Positions 16,710 to 24,762 of a stretch of DNA of 64,000 bases are shown here, in pieces. This DNA comes from Mangrovibrevibacter kandeliae (GTDB taxonomy: Bacteria; Pseudomonadota; Alphaproteobacteria; Rhizobiales; Rhizobiaceae): NCBI RefSeq assembly GCF_024519155.1, contig NZ_JANIFJ010000002.1, positions 372,001-436,000 on the forward strand, in the 5' to 3' direction. Positions within the stretch are counted from its first letter, which is position 1. Each line of letters opens with the position of its first letter. The notes below the pieces were generated by a model. It worked only from the letters and a program-made list of their open reading frames with translations, did not search any database and was not told the DNA's origin. A program made the translations under genes and the position numbers.

Positions 16710-17622
16710 GCACCGGCTTGCGGAACCCACCGCGACGATAGCCCCCCATGCGATCGGGAAGCCGTCCCGCCGCCGTCTCTCCGGCCTGTCCTTGCTCCTG
16801 CGCGAACCGCGGGTGCTCCTCGCCGGGGGCTTCCTCCTTCTTCTTCTGGCCGCCGCGATCGTCGCGCCGGCGGTCGCGCCGCATGATCCGCTCGAGCAGG
16901 ATCTGATGCTCAACACACTGCCGCCCGCCTGGGACAGCGAGGCCGAGCCCGGCTATCTCCTCGGCACCGACAGCCTCGGGCGCGACGTCCTCTCCCGACT
17001 GATCTATGGCGGCCGGGTGGCCTTCACAGTCGCCATCGTCGCCGCGCTCGCCGCCGGGGTAATCGGCACGGCGCTCGGGCTCGTCGCCGGCTATTTCGGC
17101 GGCTGGGTCGACGCGGCGATCTCCCGCGTCATCGACATCTGGATGGCGTTTCCGCCGGTGCTCCTGTCGATCCTGCTCGTCGCGGTGATCGGCACCGGCG
17201 TCACCTCCGTCATCCTCGCCATCGTCGTCATCGACTGGACGCGGTTCTGCCGCGTGGTCCGATCGGAGACCCTGCAGCAGGCGAAGATGGAGTATGTCGA
17301 CGCCGCCGTGACGCTCGGCACCGGCCGCTGGCGCATCCTCCTGAAGGAGATCCTCCCCAACGTCCTGCCGGTGGTCGTCGTGCTGCTCAGTCTCGAAATG
17401 GGGATTGCTGTCATCGTCGAGGCGGTGCTCTCCTTCGTCGGCCTCTCGGTCTCGTCGGACACCCCGACCTGGGGCGGGATGATCGCCGAGGGGCGGCAGA
17501 TCATCTACCAGGCCTGGTGGGTCCTGGTCTTTCCGCTCGTCCTTCTCTTCGCCACCGTGCTCGCCTTCAACCAGCTCGGCGACGGCATCCGCCGGCTCAC
17601 CGACCCGGTGCTGCGGCGATGA
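16702..17622 (+). CDS. ABC transporter permease, DppC/OppC family
   Basis: 306 residues: a cytoplasmic N-terminus, a first helix (VLLAGGFLLLLLAAAIVAPAVAPHDP), the LLGTDSLGRDVLSRLIYGGRVAF signature typical of DppC proteins, and an EAA-like loop near TLGTGRWRILLKEILPNVLP. It overlaps the DppB-like gene by eight bases and the following ATPase gene by four (ATGA), so the importer is one translationally coupled operon. Confidence 0.9.
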   Translation: MVEHRLAEPTATIAPHAIGKPSRRRLSGLSLLLREPRVLLAGGFLLLLLAAAIVAPAVAPHDPLEQDLMLNTLPPAWDSEAEPGYLLGTDSLGRDVLSRLIYGGRVAFTVAIVAALAAGVIGTALGLVAGYFGGWVDAAISRVIDIWMAFPPVLLSILLVAVIGTGVTSVILAIVVIDWTRFCRVVRSETLQQAKMEYVDAAVTLGTGRWRILLKEILPNVLPVVVVLLSLEMGIAVIVEAVLSFVGLSVSSDTPTWGGMIAEGRQIIYQAWWVLVFPLVLLFATVLAFNQLGDGIRRLTDPVLRR

Positions 17623-18503
17623 CCGACCCGCTGCTCGCCATCGACGGGCTGTCGGCCCGCCTGCGCAAGCCGCTGCTGCGCCCGCTCCTGCGCTCGGTCA
17701 GCCTCGACGTGAAGGCCGGCGAAGTGCACGGCCTCGTCGGCGAGAGCGGCGCCGGCAAGTCGACCATCGGCAAGGCGGTCCTCGGCATCCTGCCGAGGGC
17801 GATCGAGATCTGCGGCGGCGCCATCCACTTTGCCGGCGAGGACCTCCTGCGCCTGCCGCATCGGCGCCTCGACGCCATTCTCGGCGACGAGATCGCGCTG
17901 ATCCCGCAGGACCCGATGACGGCGTTGAACCCGTCGCGGCGCATCGGCGATCAGCTGACGGACGGGCTGAGACTGAAGCGCGGGATGCGCGGGGCCGCGC
18001 TCCATGCCAGGGCCGTCGAGCTTCTCGCCGACGTCCAGATCCCGGAGCCCGAGGCCGTCCTGAAGCGCTACCCGCACGAGATTTCGGGCGGCATGCGCCA
18101 GCGCATCCTGATCGCCGCCGCCTTCTCGCTCGATCCGAAGCTGATCCTCGCCGACGAGCCGACGACCGCGCTCGACGTGACCGTCCAGAAGGAGGTGCTG
18201 CGTCTGATCCGGCGGATGCAGGCGGCGCACGGCACCGGCGTCGTCTTCGTCACCCATGACCTCGGCGTCGTGGCGCAGATCTGCGACCGGCTGACGGTGC
18301 TCTACGGCGGCATGGTCGTCGAGCAGGGCGAGACCGCCACGATCCTCGCTTCGCCCGCGCATGCCTACACACGGGCGCTGCTCGCGGCGACGCCGCGGCA
18401 CGACCAGGCGGGCAGCGGGACGACGCCGATCCCGCCCGCCGTCACGGCGGCGCTGGCGACCGAGGTGGCGTGTTACGGGATGGGGCCCGCCGCCCATGGC
18501 TGA
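17619..18503 (+). CDS. ABC transporter ATP-binding protein, DppD/OppD family
   Basis: 294 residues. Walker A is GESGAGKST, the signature is EISGGMRQR, Walker B is LILADEPTTALD and the switch His is FVTHD. These are all the residues needed for ATP hydrolysis. The usual C-terminal oligopeptide-transporter extension with a cysteine cluster is short. The ATG overlaps the stop of the DppC-like gene. It should heterodimerise with the next ATPase. Confidence 0.9.
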   Translation: MTDPLLAIDGLSARLRKPLLRPLLRSVSLDVKAGEVHGLVGESGAGKSTIGKAVLGILPRAIEICGGAIHFAGEDLLRLPHRRLDAILGDEIALIPQDPMTALNPSRRIGDQLTDGLRLKRGMRGAALHARAVELLADVQIPEPEAVLKRYPHEISGGMRQRILIAAAFSLDPKLILADEPTTALDVTVQKEVLRLIRRMQAAHGTGVVFVTHDLGVVAQICDRLTVLYGGMVVEQGETATILASPAHAYTRALLAATPRHDQAGSGTTPIPPAVTAALATEVACYGMGPAAHG

Positions 18504-19353
18504 GGCGCCCGCCCTCATCGAGGCGAAGGACCTCGCGCTCGAGCTGCCGGACATGACCGCCCGCAGGGGGCTCGGCCCGCGCCCGCTCGCCAGGATCCTG
18601 CATCCGGTCTCGCTCACCGTGCGGCGGGGGGAAATCGTCGGGATCGTCGGCGAGTCCGGCTCCGGAAAGTCCTCGCTCGGGCGCACCCTGCTTCGGCTCT
18701 ACCGGCCGACCGGCGGCCGGCTCGCCTTCGACGGGACGGACATCACGCACGCCAGCGAGGCGGAGCTGCGTCCCTTCCGGCGTCGCATGCAGATGGTCTT
18801 CCAGGACCCGCAGTCCTCGCTCAATCCGCGCCATCGGATCCGCACCATCGTCGGTGCCGGGCTCGATCTCGCACCGGGCGCGGCGCGTGGCCGCGAGGAC
18901 GCGCTCGTCGCCGCGCTCGAAGAGGTCGGCCTCGAGCCGGCGCTGCTCGACCGCTTCCCGCACGAACTCTCGGGCGGCCAGCGCCAGCGCGTCGGCATCG
19001 CCCGGGCCATCGCGACGCGACCGGAGTTCGTGCTCGCCGACGAGATCGTCTCCGGTCTCGACGTCTCCACGCAGGCCCAGGTCCTGACGCTTCTCAAGAC
19101 CCTTGCCCGCGACCGGCGTCTCGCCCTCGCCTTCATCAGCCACGACCTTTCCGTGATCCGCAACCTGTGCGACCGGGTGGTCGTCATGCGCGCCGGGCGG
19201 ATCGTCGAGGAGGGCGCCTGCGCAACGCTCTTTGCGCAACCGGCGACGCCCTACACGCGCCAGCTCCTCGACGCCATTCCGTCCCCGGCCCCCGATCCAG
19301 GCTGGCTGACGCGCGGCGCCGTCCCACCCGCTTCGACGGCGATCGTCCGGTGA
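18496..19353 (+). CDS. ABC transporter ATP-binding protein, DppF/OppF family
   Basis: 285 residues. Walker A is GESGSGKSS, the signature is ELSGGQRQR, Walker B is FVLADEIVSGLD and the switch His is FISHD. The PxxPxTPYTRQLLDAIP-like tail fits DppF proteins. The Walker B context reads DEIVSGLD rather than DEPTSALD but keeps the catalytic Glu. It starts eight bases inside the DppD-like gene and completes the importer. Confidence 0.9.
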   Translation: MAEAPALIEAKDLALELPDMTARRGLGPRPLARILHPVSLTVRRGEIVGIVGESGSGKSSLGRTLLRLYRPTGGRLAFDGTDITHASEAELRPFRRRMQMVFQDPQSSLNPRHRIRTIVGAGLDLAPGAARGREDALVAALEEVGLEPALLDRFPHELSGGQRQRVGIARAIATRPEFVLADEIVSGLDVSTQAQVLTLLKTLARDRRLALAFISHDLSVIRNLCDRVVVMRAGRIVEEGACATLFAQPATPYTRQLLDAIPSPAPDPGWLTRGAVPPASTAIVR

Positions 19354-19426
19354 ACCCTCGCCGAAACGCCTGGGCGAACGCCGCCCGAACGCCCCACCCC
19401 TATCGACACATGGAAGGACCACGCTC

Positions 19427-20410
19427 ATGCGAACAGTTGTCAGATTTGCCCTCGCCTGCGGGATGCTCGCCCTGACGGCGGGCGGCAGCCGCGCTGCGGA
19501 GGTCACCCTCAACGCGGCCCACTTCACCCCGGCACAGAATTCCTACGCCCAGAGCTTCCTGAAGTTCGTCGACGAGGTGAACGAGGCCGGCAAGGGCGTC
19601 GTGCAGATCAAGGTGCGCGGCGGCCCCGAGGTGATCCCGCCGCTGCAGCTCGGTCTCGCCCAGAAGAACGGGCTCATCGACGTGATCGACAATCCCGCCG
19701 GCCAATATCTCGAGCTCGTGCCGGAAGGCGAGGTCTTCTCCGCGTCCACCAAGACGCCCGACGAAATCCGCAAGAACGGCGGCTGGGACCTGATGCAGAA
19801 GATCTACGGCGAGAAGGGCAACGCCCATCTCCTCGCCCATGTCGATGCGGGAACCGGCTTCAGCATCTTCACCGTCGACGAGCCGAAGCGCAGTGCCGAC
19901 GGCGGCGTCGAATGGGCCGGGCTGAAGATCCGTTCCTCGCCGCTCTACCGCCAGTTCTTCGAGTCGCTCGGCATGACGGTGATCGTGATGCCTCCGGGCG
20001 AAGTCTACACCGCGCTGGAGCGCGGCGTGATCAACGCCAACGCCTACCCGGTGTTCGGCTACAAGTCCTTCGGCTGGGACAAGTTCACCAAGTGGCGCGT
20101 CGAGCCGACCTTCTTCCAGACAGACGTGCTGATCTCGATGAACAAGGACAAGTGGGACAGCCTCTCGCCTGAAGCGCAGAAGATCCTCACCGACGTGTCG
20201 CTGAAGTACGAACAGGAGAGCATGGAAGCGATCGAGGCCGAGAATGCCCGTCAGGCGAAGGTGATGGAGGACGAGGGCCAGACGGTCTTCGAGCTGAAGG
20301 ACCAGGGCCGCGACGACTTCCTCGCCAAGGCCGCCAAGGCGAGCTGGGACCGCATGGAAGCGCGCGATCCGACGAACGTGCCCGAGCTGCGCAAGCTCTT
20401 CCAGAACTGA
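19427..20410 (+). CDS. TRAP transporter substrate-binding protein (DctP family)
   Basis: 327 residues with a Sec signal peptide cleaved near SRA-AEV (about residue 24). The DctP fold is recognisable: GPEVIPPLQLGLAQKNGLIDVIDN, a central GLKIRSSPLYRQFFESLGMTVIVMPPGEVYTALERG, then EPTFFQTDVLISMN. The conserved Arg in IRSSP usually binds a carboxylate, so an organic acid is the likely ligand. AAGGACC precedes the ATG. It follows the ABC ATPase by 73 bases, giving the cluster a second import system. Confidence 0.9.
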   Translation: MRTVVRFALACGMLALTAGGSRAAEVTLNAAHFTPAQNSYAQSFLKFVDEVNEAGKGVVQIKVRGGPEVIPPLQLGLAQKNGLIDVIDNPAGQYLELVPEGEVFSASTKTPDEIRKNGGWDLMQKIYGEKGNAHLLAHVDAGTGFSIFTVDEPKRSADGGVEWAGLKIRSSPLYRQFFESLGMTVIVMPPGEVYTALERGVINANAYPVFGYKSFGWDKFTKWRVEPTFFQTDVLISMNKDKWDSLSPEAQKILTDVSLKYEQESMEAIEAENARQAKVMEDEGQTVFELKDQGRDDFLAKAAKASWDRMEARDPTNVPELRKLFQN

Positions 20411-20479
20411 CACCCCGCTTGGCGGACGTCGACCGGCGCCCGATCGGACGCCGGTCGACGATTGGAGCCCGACTGCCGG

Positions 20480-20992
20480 ATGGATACCTTCTTCAAGCTG
20501 GTCGGCTGGCTGAGCCTTGCGCTCGCCGCGCTGGTCAAACTGATCCTCGCGGCGATCGTCGTCGAGGTGATCTCAGACGTCGTTCTGCGCAACCTCAACT
20601 ACCGGCCGATCTCCTGGGGCGTCTCGGCGACCGAGTATGGCCTGCTCTACTCGGCCTTCCTGCCGATGCCCTGGCTGGTGCGGATCAAGGGCCACGTCTT
20701 CGTCGAGTTCCTGCGCCGTGCGCTTCCCGGTCCCGGCCGCCTTGTCCTCGAAAAGCTGGTCTATGCGGTCTGCATCGGCCTCTGCCTCTACCTCACCTGG
20801 TACGCCTTCGCCGCCTTCCTCGACGCCGTGGGGACCGGGGCCTACGAGACCAAGACCTTCGACATGCCGAAATGGCTGATCTTCCTGCCGATCTCCCTCG
20901 GCTTCTTTCTCTCGGCGCTCGAGTGGACCCGCTACCTCGTCGGCCGTGACAGCCTCTACGACATCGACGTTCTCGACCGGGAAGGCCTCTGA
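20480..20992 (+). CDS. TRAP transporter small permease (DctQ family)
   Basis: 170 residues, four predicted membrane helices beginning at WLSLALAALVKLILAAIVVEVISD. The GHVFVEFL segment after helix two is typical of DctQ proteins. ATG 20480 is used; a TTG six codons upstream is less likely. The gene ends three bases before the large permease begins. Confidence 0.88.
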   Translation: MDTFFKLVGWLSLALAALVKLILAAIVVEVISDVVLRNLNYRPISWGVSATEYGLLYSAFLPMPWLVRIKGHVFVEFLRRALPGPGRLVLEKLVYAVCIGLCLYLTWYAFAAFLDAVGTGAYETKTFDMPKWLIFLPISLGFFLSALEWTRYLVGRDSLYDIDVLDREGL

Positions 20993-20995
20993 GCG

Positions 20996-22306
20996 ATGGA
21001 CTGGCTGTTTCCCTTCGCCCTGATGGTGGGGCTGATCCTGTTCTTCATGGGCGTCGGGCTCCCGGTCGCCTTCGCCTTCTTCATCACCAACATCGTCGGC
21101 CTCTTCCTGTTCTTCGGCGGCTCGGCCGGCGTCTCCCAGATGATCTCGAACTTCTCGGACGCGATCGCCACCTACTCGCTGGCGCCGCTGCCGCTGTTCC
21201 TGATCATGGGCAGCCTGTTCTTCCGCTCCGGCCTCGGCGATGGCGTGATGCACGCGCTGGACCTGTGCATCGGCAATCTCAGGGCGCGCCTCTCCTACGT
21301 GGTGCTCGCCGCCGGCGCGGTGTTCTCGGCGCTGTCCGGCTCCAGTCTCGCCAACACCGGCATGATGGGGTCGCTGATGGTCCCGGAGATGCTGAAGCGC
21401 GGCTACAAGCCGAAGATGGCCTACGGGCCGATCCTCGGCGCCGGCAGCCTCGCGGTCATCATTCCGCCCTCCTCGCTCGGCGTCCTCCTCGGCTCGCTCG
21501 CCAACATCAACGTCGGCGCGCTGCTGATCGCCGGCGCCCTGCCGGGCCTCCTCCTCTGCCTGATCTTCGCCGGCCTGATCTACGTGCAGACCCTGCTCGA
21601 CCCGGACTGCGCGCCGCTCTACCCGGTCGAGCAGATCTCGCTCGGCAAAAAGCTGAAAGCCATCGCGATCAACGTCGTGCCGATGGGCGTGATCATCTTC
21701 CTCGTCGTCGGCACCATCCTGCTCGGCATCGCCACGCCGACGGAATCGGCCGCGCTTGGCTGTGCCGGGGTGTTCGGCCTCCTGATCGCCTATGGGCGCT
21801 TCTCCCTGGAATCGGTCTGGGCGGCGCTCGACGACGCGATGAAGGTCACCGCCATGACCTTCCTCATCATCTCGGCCTCGACGACATTCAGTCAGGTCTT
21901 CGCGTTCTCGGGCGCATCGAACGGCTTCATCGACTACGTCACCGGCTTCGACCCCGGACCCTACACCTTCCTGTTCCTGATGGTGCTGGTGATCCTGATC
22001 CTCGGCATGTTCATGGACCAGGTGTCGATGATGCTGATAACCCTGCCGATCTTCCTGCCGATCGCCAACCATTTCGGCTTCGATCTCGTCTGGTTCGCGC
22101 TGATCCTGCTGCTCGCCTACGAGGTCGGCTTCACCACGCCGCCCTTCGGCCTCCTGCTCTTCGTCATGATCGGCGTCGCGCCTCCGGGCACAAGCCTGAA
22201 GACCGTCGCGCTTGCCGCCGCCCCGTTCATCCTGTGCACGCTGCTCCTGATCGTGCTGATCATCATCTTCCCGCAGATCGCGCTGTTCCTGCCGCAGCTG
22301 TTGTGA
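20996..22306 (+). CDS. TRAP transporter large permease (DctM family)
   Basis: 436 residues with about eleven membrane helices. Family landmarks include ALSGSSLANTGMMGSLMVPEMLKRGY, the IIPPSSLGVLLGSLANINVGALLIAGALPG segment, and ATPTESAALG. DctM couples sodium flow to solute uptake from the DctP protein. It forms an operon with dctP- and dctQ-like genes. Confidence 0.92.
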   Translation: MDWLFPFALMVGLILFFMGVGLPVAFAFFITNIVGLFLFFGGSAGVSQMISNFSDAIATYSLAPLPLFLIMGSLFFRSGLGDGVMHALDLCIGNLRARLSYVVLAAGAVFSALSGSSLANTGMMGSLMVPEMLKRGYKPKMAYGPILGAGSLAVIIPPSSLGVLLGSLANINVGALLIAGALPGLLLCLIFAGLIYVQTLLDPDCAPLYPVEQISLGKKLKAIAINVVPMGVIIFLVVGTILLGIATPTESAALGCAGVFGLLIAYGRFSLESVWAALDDAMKVTAMTFLIISASTTFSQVFAFSGASNGFIDYVTGFDPGPYTFLFLMVLVILILGMFMDQVSMMLITLPIFLPIANHFGFDLVWFALILLLAYEVGFTTPPFGLLLFVMIGVAPPGTSLKTVALAAAPFILCTLLLIVLIIIFPQIALFLPQLL

Positions 22307-22314
22307 GGCCTTCG

Positions 22315-23013
22315 ATGACCCTCTCCTACATCGTGTTCTTCACGGCCGACGATCCCGCCGCGCGCGTCTCTGACGGCGATCGGACGGCTGTCCGCTCGGT
22401 GCTGCAGAGCGTCCCGGGCCTCGTGAGCGCGCGGCTCTACACGCCGCAGACCGCCTCCGACCTCTACAATGACGACGGCCACTCGCCGGTCTTCGGCTTC
22501 CAGCTGTACTTCACCGAGATCGAGACGCTCGAAGCCGCGGTCGGCACGGACGGCCCGCTCCGGGCGCTCGCCGCGCCGGGCACCCTCCAGAGCCTTGCAG
22601 GCGCCGAGGCGACGCAGCAGGCGATGCTGGTCCGCCGCTTCGCGGTGCCCGAGCCGGCGCCGCTGTCCCCGCAAGCCTGCAGCTACGTTGTCCATTATCC
22701 CGGGCCGGCGGCCGACACCAATGCCTGGCTCTCCCACTACATCCACCATCATCCGCCGATCATGCGGCGCTTTCCGGCAGTGCGGGAGCTCGAGATCCTG
22801 ACCCGGATCGACTGGATCGACGCGATGCCGTGGCGCCGGGTCCACCACCTGCAGCGCAACCGCATCCTGTTCGACAGCGCGGGCGCCCTCGAGGCCGCGC
22901 TGCACTCGCCGGTGCGCCATGAGATGCGGGCCGACTTCGGTGAGTTTCCGCCCTATGAGGGAGGAAACTTCCACTACCCGGTCGCCACCGAGGAGGTCAT
23001 GCCCGCGCGCTAA
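22315..23013 (+). CDS. EthD-like dimeric alpha-beta barrel protein
   Basis: 232 residues. The second half contains a ferredoxin-like repeat with SYVVHYPGPAADTNAWLSHYIHHHPPIMRRFPAVRELEIL, which matches EthD/ABM-type domains (small-molecule oxygenases, decarboxylases or accessory proteins). The N-terminal half has a similar pattern (LSYIVFFTADDP...), suggesting two tandem domains. It starts nine bases after the dctM stop, so it is probably cotranscribed with the TRAP genes. Its chemical role is unknown. Confidence 0.6.
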   Translation: MTLSYIVFFTADDPAARVSDGDRTAVRSVLQSVPGLVSARLYTPQTASDLYNDDGHSPVFGFQLYFTEIETLEAAVGTDGPLRALAAPGTLQSLAGAEATQQAMLVRRFAVPEPAPLSPQACSYVVHYPGPAADTNAWLSHYIHHHPPIMRRFPAVRELEILTRIDWIDAMPWRRVHHLQRNRILFDSAGALEAALHSPVRHEMRADFGEFPPYEGGNFHYPVATEEVMPAR

Positions 23014-23089
23014 GCACGCGAGCATGGATGACGTCAGCCTCGCTATGCGCTGCGATAAGCCGGTTCCGCTGCCAAGCTATCCACCGGCA

Positions 23090-23123
23090 ATGACGCATTG
23101 CGTTATATGCCGTCTTGCGTTAT
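23090..23123 (+). promoter_or_regulatory. probable HigA operator/promoter region
   Basis: The near-perfect palindrome ATGACGCATTGCGTTAT (23090-23106) is followed by a second half-site TTGCGTTAT (23115-23123). HigA antitoxins repress their own promoters through such palindromes. The toxin gene starts 34 bases downstream. Confidence 0.5.
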
Positions 23124-23156
23124 GGTGTTCTGACACCTTCACGGCGTGCCGATCGG

Positions 23157-23438
23157 ATGATCGTCAGCTTCAACGACAAAGAGACCGAGACGATCGCCAG
23201 CGGCCGGGCGGCTCGAAAGCTCCCCGACGGCATCCAACGCACGGCGCTGAAGAAGCTGCGACAGCTGGATGCCGCAGCGGCGCTGGACGACCTGCGCACC
23301 CCTCCCGGCAATCGGCTGGAGGCGCTCCAGGGCAACCGCGCGGGCCAGCACAGCATTCGCATCAACGACCAGTGGCGCATCTGCTTCCGATGGGACGCCG
23401 GCCACGCTTACGATGTCGAGATCGTCGATTACCACTGA
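23157..23438 (+). CDS. higB: HigB/RelE-family toxin
   Basis: 93 residues of the HigB (RelE-fold) family: MIVSFNDKETETIASG, then KKLRQLDAAAALDDLRTPPGNRLEALQG, then HSIRINDQWRICFRWDAGHAYDVEIVDYH. HigB cleaves mRNA on the ribosome. The toxin-first order is typical for higBA. The ATG at 23157 is preferred over a TTG 14 codons upstream that would overlap the operator. The antitoxin gene follows after 16 bases. Confidence 0.9.
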   Translation: MIVSFNDKETETIASGRAARKLPDGIQRTALKKLRQLDAAAALDDLRTPPGNRLEALQGNRAGQHSIRINDQWRICFRWDAGHAYDVEIVDYH

Positions 23439-23454
23439 CCTTGAGGAGGCAGAC

Positions 23455-23757
23455 TTGAGCGAAGGGATTACCCAGGACTGGCTGCCCAACGTGCACCCGG
23501 GCGAGATCCTGCGTGAGGACTATCTGGAGCCCATGGGGCTGACCAAGAACGCGCTGGCCACAGCCATTGGTGTGCCGGCTACGCGTATCGGTGAGCTGGT
23601 CCGCGGGCGCCGTTCCATCACTGCGGACACCGACCTGCGCCTGTCCCGCTACTTCGGCACGTCGGAGGGCTTCTGGCTGCGCCTGCAGAACGCCTATGAC
23701 CTGATGGAGGCTCGGCGCTCCGGGCACTATCAGGAGATCGAGCCGCGAGCAGCGTGA
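23455..23757 (+). CDS. higA: HigA-family antitoxin (XRE-type)
   Basis: 100 residues. VHPGEILREDYLEPMGLTKNALATAIGVPATRIGELVRGRRSITADTDLRLSRYFGTSEGFWLRLQNAYDL-type sequence gives a helix-turn-helix of the VapI/HigA family. The start is TTG, supported by a strong GAGGAGGC ribosome site six bases upstream. It neutralises HigB and represses the operon. Confidence 0.9.
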   Translation: MSEGITQDWLPNVHPGEILREDYLEPMGLTKNALATAIGVPATRIGELVRGRRSITADTDLRLSRYFGTSEGFWLRLQNAYDLMEARRSGHYQEIEPRAA

Positions 23758-23776
23758 TCCATCGCTGAGGACTGAC

Positions 23777-24044
23777 ACCCGCCAGCCCACCACGGTACGT
23801 GAACTGCTGAGCGCCGAATACCTTGAATCGCTGGCGATGGGGCGTGAAGAGCTCGTCGCTAGAATAGGGATAGGGACCGCCGTTGTTGATGGCCTCATCC
23901 CCGGTGAGCGTGGACCTCGCGGATAGGCTGACGGCAATGCTCGCTGGCTCGGGTGCCTTCTGGTTCGATGCGCAGGCTGCCAGCGATGGGTGGGCGGATC
24001 GGGTCAGGAAAACGAAAATCTCGCTCTTTCACTGGCCGCACTAG
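23777..24044 (+). pseudogene. decayed second HigA-like antitoxin gene
   Basis: Two frames reconstruct one XRE/HigA-like protein. The first part (23777-23925) reads TRQPTTVRELLSAEYLESL, then a MGREELVARIGIG helix-turn-helix, and ends in a stop. The second part (23910-24044) continues as VDLADRLTAMLAGSGAFWFDAQAASDGW, the usual HigA C-terminal half. A frameshift and small loss separate them. It lies just after the intact higBA pair, so it may be an old duplicate or a remnant of another module. Confidence 0.5.
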
Positions 24045-24157
24045 ACCGTGAGGGCCGAACTATCGCTCGCTGCGGTCGGAATTGATGCCGGCAAGTGGCA
24101 CGAGCTCGATTACAGGATGGCGAGGATACTCCGCTCCCCATATCTCATCTCCCGGCT

Positions 24158-24471
24158 CCGCCACTGGTGTCATACGAAACCTGGTACCGCGTGCAGGACC
24201 GGATCAACGGCATCAACCTGCGCTGGAGCGCCATAACCTCAACCAGGACTTTCCGCTGCGCGGGTTCGTCGTCTGCGCGGAGTGCGACACGCCGCTCACG
24301 GGATGCTGGTCGGCGGGCTCCCATGCCCGCTATCGGTACGACCTCTGCCACAAGCGCGGCTGCAGCAGCTATGGCAAGTCCATCGAGCGCGAGGATCTGC
24401 AAGGCGAGTTCGAAGCGATGCTCCGCTCGATCCAGCCGCCCGAGACGCTGTTCAAAGGTGCTGACAGAAAA
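24158..24471 (+). pseudogene. 3' remnant of a large serine recombinase gene
   Basis: The first frame gives PPLVSYETWYRVQDRING, typical of the region before the zinc ribbon of large serine recombinases. After a frameshift near 24235 a second frame gives FPLRGFVVCAECDTPLTG followed by CHKRGCSSYGKSIER, the Cys-rich recombinase zinc beta ribbon. The catalytic N-terminus is missing. The fragment ends at the tRNA half-gene, suggesting an earlier mobile element here. Confidence 0.7.
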
Positions 24472-24475
24472 GGAT

Positions 24476-24522
24476 TGGCGCACCCGACAGGATTCGAACC
24501 TGTGACCTCTGCCTTCGGAGGG
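24476..24522 (-). tRNA. 3' half of a split tRNA-Arg(CCG) gene
   Basis: On the minus strand this is the 3' part of tRNA-Arg from the anticodon loop through the T-arm (GGTTCGAATCC) and acceptor strand to a genomic CCA (24478-24476). Its acceptor strand CGGGTGC pairs perfectly with the GCACCCG of the 5' half found at 43270-43264, and its GGCAG anticodon-stem arm pairs with CTGCC there. The two pieces were therefore one gene, separated by the island. This half cannot be a functional tRNA alone. Confidence 0.85.
24511..24522. other. island attachment core, left copy (att repeat)
   Basis: The 12-mer GCCTTCGGAGGG is repeated at 43229-43240. It corresponds to the anticodon stem-loop of tRNA-Arg(CCG). 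Sequence outside the repeat is tRNA on the left and island on the right, so it marks the left junction. Confidence 0.75.
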
Positions 24523-24650
24523 AATATCGCTGGCTCCGCCAAAAAGCGCACGGAGCCGCCAATGACCGCCTATCCTACTGTAAAACCTAAACAATTTGCA
24601 TTCGGCCTCCGCCGAACTTACTCTTCTGTTCGCCACAGTTTTCGCCCGCG

Positions 24651-24669
24651 TGCTTACGTGGTGCTTACG
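24651..24669. repeat. integrase arm-type repeats, left end
   Basis: TGCTTACG occurs twice with an 11-bp period (24651-24658 and 24662-24669). The same pair with the same period lies at the other island end (43109-43127). Tandem short repeats at one-helical-turn spacing inside both ends suit binding sites for the integrase amino-terminal domain. Confidence 0.55.
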
Positions 24670-24762
24670 CGAGAGGAAGCAGTAGGGTCGGAGGAAGCCC
24701 ATGTCTAAGCTCACAAAACGCGTCGTAGACGCCGCAGAAAGTCGCACCAAAGATTACGTCAT

